A stretch of 64,000 bases of DNA from Synchiropus splendidus (GCF_027744825.2 NC_071340.1:1991501-2055500); one strand, 5' to 3'; shown: positions 23,539 to 37,003, counted from the first letter of the stretch. Notes: generated from the sequence alone by a model not told the origin. Translations and numbers: made by a program.

Positions 23539-25610
23539 TCTAAGCTGTCTGGTGTTTTTCCAAAGTTATCAACATTTTTATGTTTCTCGTTCGTGAAACC
23601 CACCTTATCTCAGGCTGAAAACGCGTTTTCAACATTGTGCCATAACTTTGCAGGGAAGCTTCAGAACATGAAATTTTCACCTCCCACTATAGCAGAAAGG
23701 GTCTTTCTAGTAGTTTCACGAGAAATCTAAGCTGTCTGAAGTGTTTTTCCAAAGCTTTCAACATTTTTATGTTTGGCCTTCGGGAATCCACCTTATCGCA
23801 GGCTGAAAACGCGTTTTACGCATTGTGCCATAACTTTGCATAAAGCTTCAGAACATGAAATTTTCACCTCCCACTATAGCAGAAAGGGTCTGTCTTGTAG
23901 TTGCACATCAAATCTAAGCAGTCTGAAGTGTTTTTCCAAAGTTATCAACATTTTTAGCTTGGCGTACCGGAATCTATCTTATCTCAGGCTAAAGACGTGT
24001 TTTCTGCATTGTGCAATAACTTTGCAGGGAAGCGTCAGAACATGAAATTTTAAACTTGCGCTATAGCAGAAAAGGTCTTTCTAGAAGTTGTACATCAAAT
24101 CTAAGCTGTCTGAAGTGTTTTTCCAAAGCTATCAACATTTTAACGTTTGGTGTTCTGGAACCCACCTTATCTCAGTCTGTAAATGTGTTTTCTGCATTGT
24201 GACGTAACTTTGCTGGGAAGTCTCAGAACATGAAATTTTCACCTGCTGCTATTGTAGAAACGGTCTTTCTAGTAGTTGTACATCAAATCCAAGCTGTCTG
24301 AAGTGTCTTTCCAAAGTTATCAATATTTTTATGTTTGGAGTTCCGGAATCAACCTTATCTCAGGCTGAACAAAAGTTTTCTGCATTGTGCCATAACTTGC
24401 AGGGATGCATCAGAACATGACATTTTAAACTTCCACGATAGCAGAAAAGGTCTTTCTAGTAGTTGCACATCAAATCTAAGCTGTCTGAAGGGTTTTTCCA
24501 AAATTATTAACATTTTTATGTTTGGCGTTCCGGAACCCACCTTATCTCAGGCAGAAAACGCGTTTTCTGCATTGTGCCATAACTTTGCAGGGAAGCTTCA
24601 GAATATGATATTTTAACCTCCCACTATTGCAGAAAAGGTCTGTCTTGTAGTTGCACATCAAATCTAAGCCGTCTGAAGTGTTTTTCCAAAGTTATCAACA
24701 TTTTTATGTTTGGCGTTCCGGAACCCACCTTATCTCAGGCTGAAAACGTGTTTTCTCCATTGTGCCATAACTTTGCAGGGAAGCTTCAGAACATGAAATT
24801 TTCACCTCCCACTATAGCAGAAAGGGTCTTTCTCGTACTTGCACATCAAATCTAAACTGTCTGAAGTGTATTTCAAAAGTTATCAACTTTTTGATGTTTG
24901 GCGTTCCTGAATCAACCTTATCTCAGGCTGAATACGCGTTTAACGCATTGTTCCATAAATTTGCAGGGAATCTTCAGAACATCGAATTTCAACCTCCCAC
25001 TATAGCAGAAAGGGTCTTTCTAGTAGTTGCACATCAAATCTAAGCTGTCTGAAATGTTTTTCCAAAGTTATCTACTTTTTTCTGTTTGGCGTTCTGGAAC
25101 CCACCTTATCTCAGTCTGAAAACGCGTTTTCTGCATTGTGCCATAACTTTGCAGGGAAGCTTCAGAACATGAAATTTTCACATCCCACTATAGCAGAAAG
25201 GGTTTTTCTAGTAGTTGCACATCAAAGCTAAGCTGTCTGAAGTGTTTTTCCAAAGTTATCAACATTTTTATGTTTGGCGTTCCGGAATCGACCTTATCTC
25301 AGGCTAAAAACGCGTTTTCTGCATTGTGCCATAACTTTGCAAGGAAGCTTCAGAACATGAAATTTTAAACTTGCGCGATTGCAGAAAAGTTCTTTCTAGT
25401 AGTTGTACATCAAATCTAAGCTGTCTGAAGTGTTTTTCCAAAGTTATCCACATTTTAATGTTTGGCGTTCCGGAATCGTCTTTATCTCAGGCTGAAAACG
25501 TGTTTTCCGCATTGTGCCGTAACTTTGCAAGGAAGCTTCAGAGCATGAAATTTTAAACTTCCACTATAGCGGAAAAGGTCTTTCTGGTAGTTGCACATCA
25601 AATCTAAGCT
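23539..25610 (+). repeat. Long-range duplication, left copy
   Basis: The block matches 43245-46252 about 20 kb away. It contains TTTCTCGTTCGTGAAACCC, GGCCTTCGGGAATCC, CGTACCGGAATCTATC, GATGTAAATG-like CAGTCTGTAAATG, the pair GGAGTTCCGG/GCTGAACAAAAG, TTTTTCTGTTTGG and TTGCGCGATTGC. Offsets are 19702, 19890-19891 and 20642 in successive parts. The right copy therefore has one extra monomer and one extra four-monomer insertion. Confidence 0.83.
23597..23608 (+). other. In-register recombination junction
   Basis: Before this point the sequence matches 43272-43308 (TTTCTCGTTCGTGAAACCC, offset 19702). After it the sequence matches 43500 onward (TTTTCAACATTG, offset 19890). The difference is exactly 188 bp, and the bridge is within ACCCACCTTAT. 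The left copy is a chimera of two monomers that are both intact on the right. Confidence 0.83.
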
Positions 25611-26544
25611 GTCTGAAGTGTTTTTTCGAAGTTATCAACATTTTTATGTTTGGCGTTCCGGAATCAACCTTATCTCAGGCTGAAAACGCTTTTTCTGCAT
25701 TGTGCCATAACTTTGCAGGGATGCATCTGTACATGAAATTTTCACTTCCCACAATAGCATATAGGGTCTTTCTAATAGTTACACATCAAATCTATGCGGT
25801 CTAAAGTGTTTTTCCAAAGTTATCAACATTTTTATGTTTGGCGTTCCGGAATCGTCCTTATCTCAGGCTGAAAACACGTTTTACGCATTGTGCCATAACT
25901 TTGCATAAAGCTACAGAACATTACATTTTCATATCCCACTATAGCAGAAAGGGTCTTTCTCGTAGTTGCACCTCAAATCTAAGCTGACTGATGTGTTTTT
26001 CCGAAGTTATCAACATTTTTATGTTTGGCGTTCCGGAATCGACCTTATCTCAGGCTGAAAATGCCTTTTACACATTGTTTCATAACTTTGCAGGGAAGCC
26101 TCAGAACATCACATTTTCACCTCCCACTATAGTAGAAAGGGTCTTTCTAGTAGTTGCACATCAAATCTAAGCTGTCTGAAGTGTTTTTCCAAAGTTATCA
26201 ACATTTTTATGTTTGGCATTCCGGAATCGACCTTATCTCAGGCAGAAAACGCGTTTTACGCATTGTGCCATAACTTTGGAGGGAAGCTTCAGAACATGAA
26301 ATTTTCAATTCCCATTATAGCAGAAAGGGTCTTTCTCATACTTGCACATCAAATCTAAGCTGTCTGAAGTGTTTTTTGAAAGTTTTCAACATTTTTATGT
26401 TTGGCATTCCTGAATCGATCTTATCTCAGGCTGAAAACGCGTTTTCTGCAATGTGCCATAACTTTGCAGGGAAGCTTCAGAACATGAAATTTTCAACTCC
26501 CACTATAGCAGAAGGGGTCTTTGTAGTAGTTGCACATCAAATCT
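25611..26544 (+). repeat. Ordinary satellite monomers
   Basis: About five monomers of mixed type are present, one with GCATAAAGC near 25911. I see no higher-order copy of this segment elsewhere in the window and no other sequence class. Confidence 0.7.
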
Positions 26545-27690
26545 AAGCTGTTTGAAGTGTTTTTCCAAAGTTATCAACATTTTTTGGTTTGGCGTTCCGG
26601 AATCGACCTTATCTCAGGCTGAAACGCGTTTTCTGCCTTGTAGCATAACTTTGCAGGGAAGCTTCAGAACATGACATTTTCACATCCCATTATAGCAGAA
26701 AGGGTCTTTTAAGTAGTTGCACATCAAATCTAAGCTGTCTGAAGTGTTTTTCCAAAGTTATCAACATTTTTATGTTTGGCGTTCCGGAATCTACCTTATC
26801 TCAGGCTGAATAAGCGTTTTCTGCATTGTGCCATAAGTTTGCAGGGAATCTTCAGAACATGAAATTTTCACCTCCCACTATAACAGAAAGGGTCTTTCTA
26901 GTAGTTGCACATCAAATCTAAGCTGTTTGAAGTGTTTTTCCAAAGTTATCAACATTTTTATGTTTGGCGTTCCGGAATCAACCTTATCTCAGGCTGAAAA
27001 CGCTTTTTACGGATTGTGCCATAACTTTGCAGGAAAGCTTCAAAACATGAAATTTTCAATTCCCACTACAGCAGAAAGGGTCCTCTAGTAGTTGCACGTC
27101 AAATCTAAGCTGTCTGAAGTGTTTTTCCAAAGTTATCAACATTTTTATGTTTGGCATTCCAGAATCGACCTTATGTCTGGCTGAAATCGCGTTTTCAGCA
27201 TTGTGCCTTCACTTTGCAGGAAAGCTGCAGAATATAAAATTTTCGCCTCCCACTATAGCAGAAAGGGTCTTTCTAGTAGTTGCACAACAAATCTAAGCGG
27301 TCCGAAGTGTTTTTCGAAAGTTATCAACATTTTTATTTTTGGCGTTCCGGATCGCACCTTATTGAAAACGCCTTTTCTGCATTGTGCAATACATTTGCAG
27401 GGAAACTTCAGAACATGAAATTGTCACATCACACTATAGCAGAAATGGTCTTTCTAGTAGTTGCACATCAAATCTAAGCTGTCTGAAGTGTTTTTCCCAA
27501 GCTATCATATTTTTATGTTTGGCGTTCCGGAATTGACCTTGTCTCATGCTGAAAACGCGTTTTCTGCATTGTGCCATAACTTTGCAGGGAAGCTTCAGAA
27601 CATGACATTTAAACATCCCACTATAGCAGATAGGGTCTTTCTAGTAGTTGCACATCAAATGTAAGCTGTTTGAAGTGTTTTTCCAAAGTT
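26545..27690 (+). repeat. Cassette E, copy 1
   Basis: The ordered series is CATTTTTTGGTTTGG with GGTCTTTTAAGTAG, then GGAATCTACC with GCTGAATAAGCG, then GCTTTTTACGGATTG, then GGCATTCCAGAATCG with GCTGCAGAATATAAAATTTTC. It ends in a 181-bp monomer (27295-27475) and the GCTATCATATTTTTATG monomer. Fuller or shortened relatives lie at 49623-50760, 51330-51700 and 57899-58645. The last part matches 46622-47205 at offset 19515. Confidence 0.8.
27295..27475 (+). repeat. 181-bp short monomer
   Basis: The monomer carries GGATCGCACCTTATTG in place of GGAATCGACCTTATCTCAGG, a net loss of 7 bp that removes CTCAGGC. Four such monomers occur in the window (21859, 27295, 28973, 46810). Each is preceded by GCACAACAAATC, so they descend from one deletion event. 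Confidence 0.85.
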
Positions 27691-28226
27691 ATCAACATTT
27701 TTATGTTTGGCGTTCCGGAATCAACCTTATCTCAGGCTGAAAACGCATTTTACATATTTTGCCATAACTTTGCAGGGAAGCTTCAGAACATGAAATTTTC
27801 ACCTCCCACTATAGCAGAAATGGTCTTTCTAGTACTCGCACGTTAAATCTAACCTGTCTGAAGTGTTTTTCCAAAGTTTTCAACATTTTTATGTTTGGCG
27901 TTCCGGAATCGACCTTATCTCAGGCTGAAAACGCGTTTTTACTCAATGTGCCATAACTTTGCATAAAGCTTCAGAACATGAAATTTTCACCTCCCACAAT
28001 AGCAGAAAGGGTATTTCTAGTCGTTGCAGATCAAATCTAAGCTGTCTGAAATGTTTTTCCAAAGTTATCAACTTTTTTATGTTTGGCGTTCCTGAATCGT
28101 CCTTATCTCATGCTGAAAACGCGTTTAACGCATTGTTACATAACTTTGCAGGGAAGCTTCAGAACATCGAATTTTCACCACCCACTATAGCAGAAAGGGT
28201 CTTTCTCGTAGTTGCACATCAAATCT

Positions 28227-28408
28227 AAGCTGTCTGAAGTGTTTTTCCAAAGTTATCAACATTTTTCTGTTTGGCGTTTGCGAATCGACCTTATCTCAGG
28301 CTGAAAACGCGTTTTCGGAATTTTGCCATGCAGGGAAGCTTCAGAACATGAAGTTTTCACCTCCCACTATAGCAGAAAGGGTCTTTCTCGTAGTTGCACG
28401 TCAAATCT
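28227..28408 (+). repeat. 182-bp monomer with internal deletion
   Basis: GCCATAACTTTGCAGGG is shortened to GCCATGCAGGG, losing 6 bp, and GTTTGCGAATCG replaces GTTCCGGAATCG. I saw no second copy of this deletion, so it is probably a private event. Confidence 0.8.
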
Positions 28409-28784
28409 AAGCTGTCTGATGTGTTTTTTCCGAAGTTATCATATTTTTTTGTTTGACGTTCCGGTACCCACATTATCTCAGGCTGATAACGCGTTTTCTG
28501 CATTGTGCCATAACTTTGCAGGGAAGCTACAGAACATGAAATTTTCAACTCCCACTATAGCAGAAAGGGTCTTTCTAGTAGTTGCACGTCAAATCTAAGC
28601 TGTCTGAAGTGTTTTTCCAAACTTATCAACATTTTTATGTTTGGCTTTCCAGAATGGACCTAATCTGTGGCTGAAAACGCCTTTTCTGCATTGTGATATA
28701 ACTTTGCAGGCAAGTTTCAGAACATGAAATTTAAACCAGCCACTATAGCAGAAAGGGTCCTTCTAGTAGTTGCACATCAAATCT

Positions 28785-29153
28785 AACCTGTCTGAAGTGT
28801 TTTTCCAAAGTTATCAACATTCTTATCATTGGCGTTCCGGAATCAACCTTATCTCAGGCTGAAAACGCGTTTTCTGCATTGTGTCATCACTTTGCAGGAA
28901 AGCTGCAGAATATGAAATTTTCACCTCTCACTATAGCAGAAAGGGTCTTTCTAGTAGTTGCACAACAAATCTAAGCTGTCTGAAGTGTTTTTCGAAAGTT
29001 ATCAACATTTTTATGTTTGGCGTACCGGATCGCACCTTATTGAAAACGCCTTTTCTGCATTGTGCCATAACTTTGCAGGGAAGCTTCAGAACATGAAATT
29101 TTCACCTCCCGCTATAGCAGGAAGGGTCTTTCTAGTAGTTGCACATCAAATCT
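28785..29153 (+). repeat. Cassette D, copy 2
   Basis: This is the same two-monomer pair as at 21671, 7114 bp downstream. It comprises the TGTCATCACTTTGCAGG monomer with GCTGCAGAATATG, then a 181-bp monomer at 28973-29153. Differences are few (CTTATCATTGG for CTTATCTTTGG). Confidence 0.83.
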
Positions 29154-29716
29154 AAGCTGTCTGAAGTGTTTTTCCAAAGTTATCATATTTTGTTGTTTGG
29201 CGTTCCGGAACCCACCTTATCTCAGGCTGAAAACGCGTTTTCTGCATTGTGCCATACCTTTGGAGGAAAGCTTCAGAACATGAAATTTTCAAATCCCACT
29301 ATAGCAGAAAGGGTCCTTCTCGTAGTTGCACATCAAATCTAACCTGTCTGAAGTGTTTTTCCAAAGTTATCAACAGTCTTAAGTTTGGCGTTCCGGAATC
29401 AACCTTATCTCAGGCTGAAAATGCATTTTCTGCATTGTGCCATAACTTTGCAGGGAAGCTTCAGAACATGACATTTAAACATCCCACTATAGCAGAAAGG
29501 GTCTTTCTAGTAGTTGCACATCAAATCTAAGCTGTCTGAAGTGTTTTTCCAAAGTTATAAACATGTTTATGTTTGGCGTTCCGGGATCGATCTTATCTCC
29601 GGCTCAAAACGCGTTTTCTTCATTGTGCCATAACTTTGCAGGGAATTTTCAGAACATAAAATTTTCACTTCCCACTATAGCAGAAAGGGTCATTCTAGGA
29701 GTTGCACATCAAATCT

Positions 29717-32465
29717 AAGCTGTTTGAAGTGTTTTTCCAAAGTAATCAACATTTTTATGTTTGGCGTTCCGGAATCAACCTTATCTCAGGCTGAAAACGC
29801 GTTTTCTGCATTGTGCCATAACTTTGCAGGGAAGCCTCAGAACATGAAATGTTCACCTCCCACTACAACGGAAAGGGTCTTTCTAGTACTTGCAAATCAA
29901 ATCTAAGCTGTCTGAAGTGTTTTTCCAAAGTTATCAACATTTTTATGTTTGGCGTTCCGGAATTGACCTTATGTGAGCCTGAAAACGCGTTTTCTGCATT
30001 GTGCCATAACTTTGCAGGAAAGCTGCAGAATATGAAATTTTCTCCTCCCACTATAGCAGAAAGGGTCTTTCTAGTAGTTGGACATCAAATCTAAGCTGTT
30101 TGAAGTGTTTTTCCAAAGTTATCAACATTTTTATGTTTGGCGTTCCGGAATCAACCTTATCTCAGGCTGAAAACGCTTTTTCTGCATTGTGCCATAACTT
30201 TGCAGGGAAGCCTCAGAACATGAAATGTTGACCTCCCACTATAACGGAAAGGGTCTTTCTAGTACTTGCACATCAAATCTAAGCTGTCTGAAGTGTTTTT
30301 CCAAAGTTATCAACATTTTTATGTTTGGCGTTCCGGAATTGACCTTATGTGAGCCTGAAAACGCGTTTTCTGCATTGTGCAATAACTTTGCATGGAAGCT
30401 TCAGAACATGAAATTTCCACCTCCCACTATAGCAAAAAGGGTCTTTCTAGTAGTTGCACACCAGATCGAAGCTGTCTGAAGTGTTTTTCCAAAGTCATCA
30501 ACACTTTTATGTTTGGCGTTCCGGAATCGACCTTATCTCAGGCTGAAAACACGATTAACGCATTCTGCCATAACTTTGCAGGGAAGCTTCAGAACATGAA
30601 ATTTTCATATCCCACTATAGCAGAAAGGGTCTTTCTCGTAGTTGCACATCAAATCTAAGCTGTCTGAAGTGTTTTTCCAAAGTTATCAACATTTTTATGT
30701 TTGGCGTTCCGGAATCCACCTTATCTCAGGCTGAAAACGCGTTTTCTGCATTGTGCCATAACATTGCAGGGAAGTTTCTGAACATGAAATGTTCACCTCC
30801 CAGTATAGCAGAAAGGGTCTTTCTCGTAGTTGCACATCAAATCTGAGCTGTTTGAAGTGTTTTTCCGAAGTTATCAACATTTTTATGTTTGGCGTTACGG
30901 AATCAACCTTATCTCAGGCTGAAAACGCGTTTTCTGCATTGTGCCATAACTTTGCAGGGAAGCCTCAGAACATGAAATGTTCACCTCCCACTGTAACTGA
31001 AAGGGTCTTTCTAGTACTTGCACATCAAATCTAAGCTGTCTGAAGTGTTTTTCCAAAGTTATCAACATTTTTATGTTTGGCGTTCCGGAATTGACCTTAT
31101 GTGAGGCTGAAAACGCGTTTTCTGCATTGTGCAATAACTTTGCATGGAAGCTTCAGAACATGAAATTTCCACCTCCCACTATAGCAAAAAGGGTCTTTCT
31201 AGTAGTTGCACGCCAGATCGAAGCTGTCTGAAGTGTTTTTCCAAAGTTATCAACACTTTTATGTTTGGCGTTCCGGAATCGACCTTATCTCAGGCTGAAA
31301 ACACGATTAACGCAATATGCCATAACTTTGCAGGGAAGCTTCAGAACATGAAATTTTCATATCCCACTATAGCAGAAAGGGTCTTTCTCGTAGTTGCACA
31401 TCAAATCTAAGCTGTCTGAAGTGTTTTTTCCAAAGTTATCAACATTTTTATGTTTGGCGTTCCGGAATCCACCTTATCTCAGGCTGAAAACGCGTTTTCT
31501 GCATTGTGCCATAACATTGCAGGGAAGTTTCTGAACATGAAATGTTCACCTCCCAGTGTAGCAGAAAGGGTCTTTCTCGTAGTTGCACATCAAATCTGAG
31601 CTGTTTGAAGTGTTTTTCCGAAGTTAACAACATTTTTATGTTTGGCGTTCCGGAATCGACCTTATCTCAGGCTGAAAACGCGTTTTCTGCATTGTGCCAT
31701 AACTTTGCAGGGAAGCCTCAGAACATGAAATGTTCACCTCCTACTATAACTGAAAGGGTCTTTCTAGTACTCGCACATCAAATCTAAGCTGTCTGAAGTG
31801 TTTTTCCAAAGTTATCAACATTTTTATGTTTGGCGTTCCGGAATTGACCTTATGTGAGGCTGAAAACGCGTTTTCTGCATTCTGCAATAACTTTGCATGG
31901 AAGCTTCAGAACATGAAATTTCCACCTCCCACTATAGCAAAAAGGGTCTTTCTCGTAGTTGCACACCAGATCGAAGCTGTCTGAAGTGTTTTTCCAAAGT
32001 TATCAACACTTTTATGTTTGCCGTTCCGGAATCGACCTTATCTCAGGCTGAAAACACGATTAAAGCATTCTGCCATAACTTTGCAGGGAAGCTTCAGAAC
32101 ATGAAATTTTCATATCCCACTATAGCAGAAAGGGTCTTTCTCGTAGTTGCACATCAAATCTAAGCTGTCTGAAGTGTTTTTCCAAAGTTATCAACATTTT
32201 TATGTTTGGCGTTCCGGAATCCACCTTATCTCAGGCTGAAAACGCGTTTTCTGCATTGTGCCATAACATTGCAGGGAAGTTTCTGAACATGAAATGTTCA
32301 CCTCCCAGTGTAGCAGAAAGGGTCTTTCTCGTAGTTGCACATCAAATCTGAGCTGTTTGAAGTGTCTTTCCGAAGTTATCAACATTTTTATGTTTGGCGT
32401 TCCGGAATCGACCTTATCTCAGGCTGAAAACGCGTTTTCTGCATTGTGCCATAACTTTGCAGGAA
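29717..32465 (+). repeat. Tetrameric higher-order repeat array
   Basis: Three consecutive four-monomer units occupy 30093-30844 (752 bp), 30845-31597 (753 bp) and 31598-32349 (752 bp). A two-monomer lead-in starts at 29717 and a partial fourth unit runs to about 32465. In order the monomers carry GTTTGAAG/GCCTCAGAACATGAAATG; GGAATTGACCTTATGTGAG with GCATGGAAGC and CCAGATCGAAGC; AACACGATTAA; and AACATTGCAGGGAAGTTTC with AATCTGAGC. The units are nearly identical; the extra base in unit 2 is one T in GTTTTTTCC. Confidence 0.92.
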
Positions 32466-33252
32466 AGCTTCAGATCATGAAATTTTAACCTCCCACTATA
32501 GCAGAATATGTCTTTCTAGTAGTTGCACATCAAATCTTAGCTCTCTGAAGTGCTTTTCCAAAGTTCTCAACATTTTTATGTTTGGCGTTCTGAAATCAAC
32601 CTCATCTCAGGCTGAAAACGCGTTTTCTGCATTGTGCGATAACTTTGCAGAGAAGATTCAGAGCATGAAATTTTAACCTGCCACTATAGCAGAAAGGGTC
32701 TTTCTAGTACTTGCACATCAAATCTAAGCTGTCTGAGGTGTTTTCCCACAGTTATCAACATTTTTATGTTTGGCGTTCCGGAATCGACCTTATCTCAGGC
32801 TGAAAACGCGTTTTCTGCATTGTGCCATAACTTTGCAGGGAAGCTTCAGAACATGAAATTTTAAACTTGCGCTATACCAGAAAAGGTCTTTCTAGTAGTT
32901 GTACATCAAATCTAAGCTGTCTGAAGTGTTTTTCCAAAGTTATCAACATTTTAATGTTTGGCGTTCCGGAATCGACCTTATCTCAGGCTGAAAACGCGTT
33001 TTACGCATTGTGCCATAACTTTGCATAAAGCTTCAGAACATGAAATTTTCACCTCCCACTATAGCAGAAAGGGTTTTTCTAGTAGTTGCAAATCAAATCT
33101 TAGCTGTCTGAAGTGTTTTTCCAAAGTTCTCAACATTTTTATGTTTGGCGTTCTGAAATCGACCTTATCTCAGGCTGAAAACGCGTTTTCGGAATTGTGC
33201 CATAACTTTGCAGGGAAGCTTCAGAACATGAAATTTTAAACTTGCGCTATAC
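32466..33252 (+). repeat. GCATAAAGC dimers leading into the large duplication
   Basis: Two-monomer units of 375 bp (one 188 bp, one 187 bp GCATAAAGC monomer) repeat from about 32880 through 33630. The phrases TTTTAAACTTGCGC and CATTTTAATGTTTGG recur at 375-bp steps. This is the seed of the 20-monomer block. Confidence 0.78.
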
Positions 33253-36200
33253 CAGAAAAGGTCTTTCTAGTAGTTGTACATCAAATCTAAGCTGTCTGAA
33301 GTGTTTTTCCAAAGTTATCAACATTTTAATGTTTGGCGTTCCGGAATCGACCTTATCTCAGGCTGAAAACGCGTTTTACGCATTGTGCCATAACTTTGCA
33401 TAAAGCTTCAGAACATGAAATTTTCACCTCCCACTATAGCAGAAAGGGTCTTTCTAGTAGTTGCACATCAAAGCTAAGCAGTCTGAGGTGTTTTCCCAAA
33501 GTTATCAACATTTTTATTTTTGGCCTACCGGAATCGACCTTATCTCAGGCTGAAAACGCGTTTTCTGCATTGTGCCATAACTTTGCAGGGAAGCTTCAGA
33601 ACATGAAATTTTAAACTTGCGCTATACCAGAAAAGGTCTTTCTAGTAGTTGTACATCAAATCTAAGCTGTCTGAAGTCTTTTTCCAAAGTTATCAACATT
33701 TTAATGTTTGGCGTTCCGGAATCGACCTTATCTCAGGCTGAAAACGCGTTTTACGCATTGTGCCATAACTTTGCATAAAGCCTCAGAACATGAAATTTTC
33801 ACCTCCCACTATAGCAGAAATGGTCTTTCTAGTAGTTGCAGATCAAATCTAAGCTGTCTGAAATGTTTTTCCAAAGTTATCAACATTTTTATGTTTGGCG
33901 TTCTGGAACCCACCTTATCTCAGTCTGAAAATGTGTTTTCTGCATTGTGCCGTAACTTTGCAGGGAAGATTCAGAGCATGAAATTTTAACCTGCCACTAT
34001 AGCAGAAAAGGTCATTCTAGTAGTTGCACATCAAAGCTAAGCAGTCTGAGGTGTTTTCCCAAAGTTATCAACATTTTTATGTTTGGCGTACCGGAATCGA
34101 CCTTATCTCAGGCTGAAAACGCGTTTTCTGCATTCTGCCATAACTTTGCAGGGAAGCTTCAGAACATGAAATTTTAAACTTGCGCTATACCAGAAAAGGT
34201 CTTTCTAGTAGTTGTACATCAAATCCAAGCTGTCTGAAGTCTTTTTCCAAAGTTATCAACATTTTAATGTTTGGCGTTCCGGAATCGACCTTATCTCAGG
34301 CTGAAAACGCGTTTTACGCATTGTGCCATAACTTTGCATAAAGCTTCAGAAATGAAATTTTCACCTCCCACTATAGCAGAAAGGGTCTTTCTAGTAGTTG
34401 CAAATCAAATCTTAGCTGTCTGAAGTGTTTTTCCAAAGTTCTCAACATTTTTATGTTTGGCGTTCTGAAATCAACCTCATCTCAGGCTGAAAACGCGTTT
34501 TCTGCCTTGTGCGATAACTTTGCAGGGAAGATTCAGAGCATGAAATTTTAACCTCCCACTATAGCAGAAAAGGTCATTCTAGTAGTTGCACATCAAATCT
34601 AAGCTGTCTGAAGTGTTTTTTCAAAAGTTATCAACATTCTTATGTTTGGTGTTCCGGAATCAACCTTATCTCAGGCTGAAAACGTGTTTTACGCATTGCG
34701 CCATAACTTTGCAGGAAAGCTTCAGAACATGAAATTTTCAACTCCCACTATAGCAGAAAGGGTCTTTCTCGTACTTGCACATCAAATCTAAGCAGTCTGA
34801 GGTGTTTTCCCACAGTTATCAACATTTTTATGTTTGGCGTTCCGGAATCGACCTTATCTCAGGCTGAAAACGCGTTTTCGGAATTGTGCCATAACTTTGC
34901 AGGGAAGCTTCAGAACATGAAATTTTAAACTTGCGCTATACCAGAAAAGGTCTTTCTCGTAGTTGTACATCAAATCTAAGCTGTCTGAAGTGTTTTTCCA
35001 AAGTTATCAACATTTAAATGTTTGGCGTTCCGGAATCGACCTTATCTCAGGCTGAAAACGCGTTTTACGCATTGTGCCATAACTTTGCATAAAGCTTCAG
35101 AACATGAAATTTTCACCTCCCACTATAGCAGAAAGGGTCTTTCTAGTAGTTGCAGATCAAATCTAAGCTGTCTGAAATGTTTTTCCAAAGTTATCAACAT
35201 TTTTATGTTTGGCGTTCTGGAACCCACCTTATCTCAGTCTGAAAATGTGTTTTCTGCATTGTGCCGTAACTTTGCAGGGAAGATTCAGAGCATGAAATTT
35301 TAACCTGCCACTATAGCAGAAAAGGTCATTCTAGTAGTTGCACATCAAATCTAAGCTGTCTGAAATGTTTTTCCAAAGTTATCAACATTTTTATGTTTGG
35401 CGTTCTGGAACCCACCTAATCTCAGGCTGAAAACGTGTTTTACACATTGTGCCATAGCTTTGCAGGAAAGCTTCAGAACATGAAATTTTCAACTCCCACT
35501 ATAGCAGAACGGGTCTTTCTAGTACTTGCACATCAAATCTAAGCAGTCTGAGGTGTTTTCCCAAAGTTATCAACATTTTTATGTTTGGTGTTCCGGAATC
35601 GACCTTATCTCAGGCTGAAAATGTGTTTTCGGAATTGTGCCATGACTTTGCAGGGAAGCTTCGGAACATGAAATTTTCACATCCCACGATAGCAGAAAGG
35701 GTCTTTCTAGTAGTTTCACTTCAAATCTAAGCTCTCTGAAGTGTTTTTCGAAAGTTATCAACATTTTTATGTTTGGCTTTCCGGTACCCGCCTTATCTCA
35801 GGCTGAAAACCCGTTTTACGCATTGTGCCATAACTTTGCATAAAGCTTTAGAACATGAAATTTTCACCTCCCACTATAGCAGAAAGGGTCTTTCTAGTAG
35901 TTGCAGATTATATCTAAGCTGTCTGAAATGTTTTTCCAAAGTTATCAACTTTTTTATGTTTGGCGTTCTGGAACCCACCTTATCTCAGTCTGAAAACGTG
36001 GTTTTTGCATTGTGCCATAATTTTGCAGGGAAGCCACAGAACATGAAATTTTCACCTCCCACAATGGCAGAAAGGGTCTTTCTAGAAGTTGCACATCAAA
36101 TCGAAGCTGTCTGGTGTTTTTCCAAAGTTATCAACATTTTTATGTTTCTCGTTCCTGAACCCACCCTATATCAGGCTGAAAATGCGTTTTCTGCATTGTG

Positions 36201-37003
36201 CCATAACTTTGCAGGGAAGCTTCAGAACATGAAATTTTCACCTCCCACTATAGCAGAAAGGGTCTTTCTAGTAGTTGCACATCAAATCTAAGCTCTCTGA
36301 AGTGTTTTTCGAAAGTTATCAACATTTTTATGTTTGGCGTTCCTGAATCGACCTTATTTCAGGCTGAAAACGCGTTTTACGCATTGTGCCATAAGTTTGC
36401 ATAAAGCTTCAGAACATGAAATTTTCACCTCCCACTATAGCAGAAAGGGTCTTTCTAGTAGTTTCACGAGAAATCTAAGCTGTCTGAAGTGTTTTTCCAA
36501 AGCTTTCAACATTTTTATGTTTGGCCTTCGGGAATCCACCTTATCGCAGGCTGAAAACGCGTTTTACGCATTGTGCCATAACTTTGCATAAAACTTCAGA
36601 ACATGAAATTTTTACCTCCCACTATAGCAGAAAGGGTATGTCTTGTAGTTGCACATCAAATCTAAGCAGTCTGAAGTGTTTATCCAAAGTTATCAACATT
36701 TTTATCTTTGGCGTACCGGAATCTATCTTATCTCAGGCTAAAGACGTGTTTTCTGCATTGTGCCATAACTTTGCAGGGAAGCTTCAGAACATGAAATTTT
36801 CACCTGCTGCTATTGTAGAAATGGTCTTTCTAGTAGTTGTACATCAAATCCAAGCTGTCTGAAGTGTCTTTCCAAAGTTATCAACATTTTTATGTTTGGA
36901 GTTCCGGAATCAACCTTATCTCAGGCTGAACGCCCGTTTTCTGCATTGTGCCATAACTTTGCAGGGATGCATCAGAACATGACATTTTAAACTTCCACTA
37001 TAG
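33253..37003 (+). repeat. 3751-bp, 20-monomer tandem duplication, unit 1
   Basis: This segment repeats directly at offset 3751 (20 x 188 minus 9). The deficit is explained by seven GCATAAAGC or GCATAAAAC monomers, one 2-bp GTCTGGTG deletion and one CAGAAATG deletion, offset by one added T. The boundary lies in AGAAAAGGTC: 33252 is C where 37003 is G. I found only four differences from unit 2 (near 35645, 35909, 36346 and 36461), about 0.1%. Confidence 0.93.
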
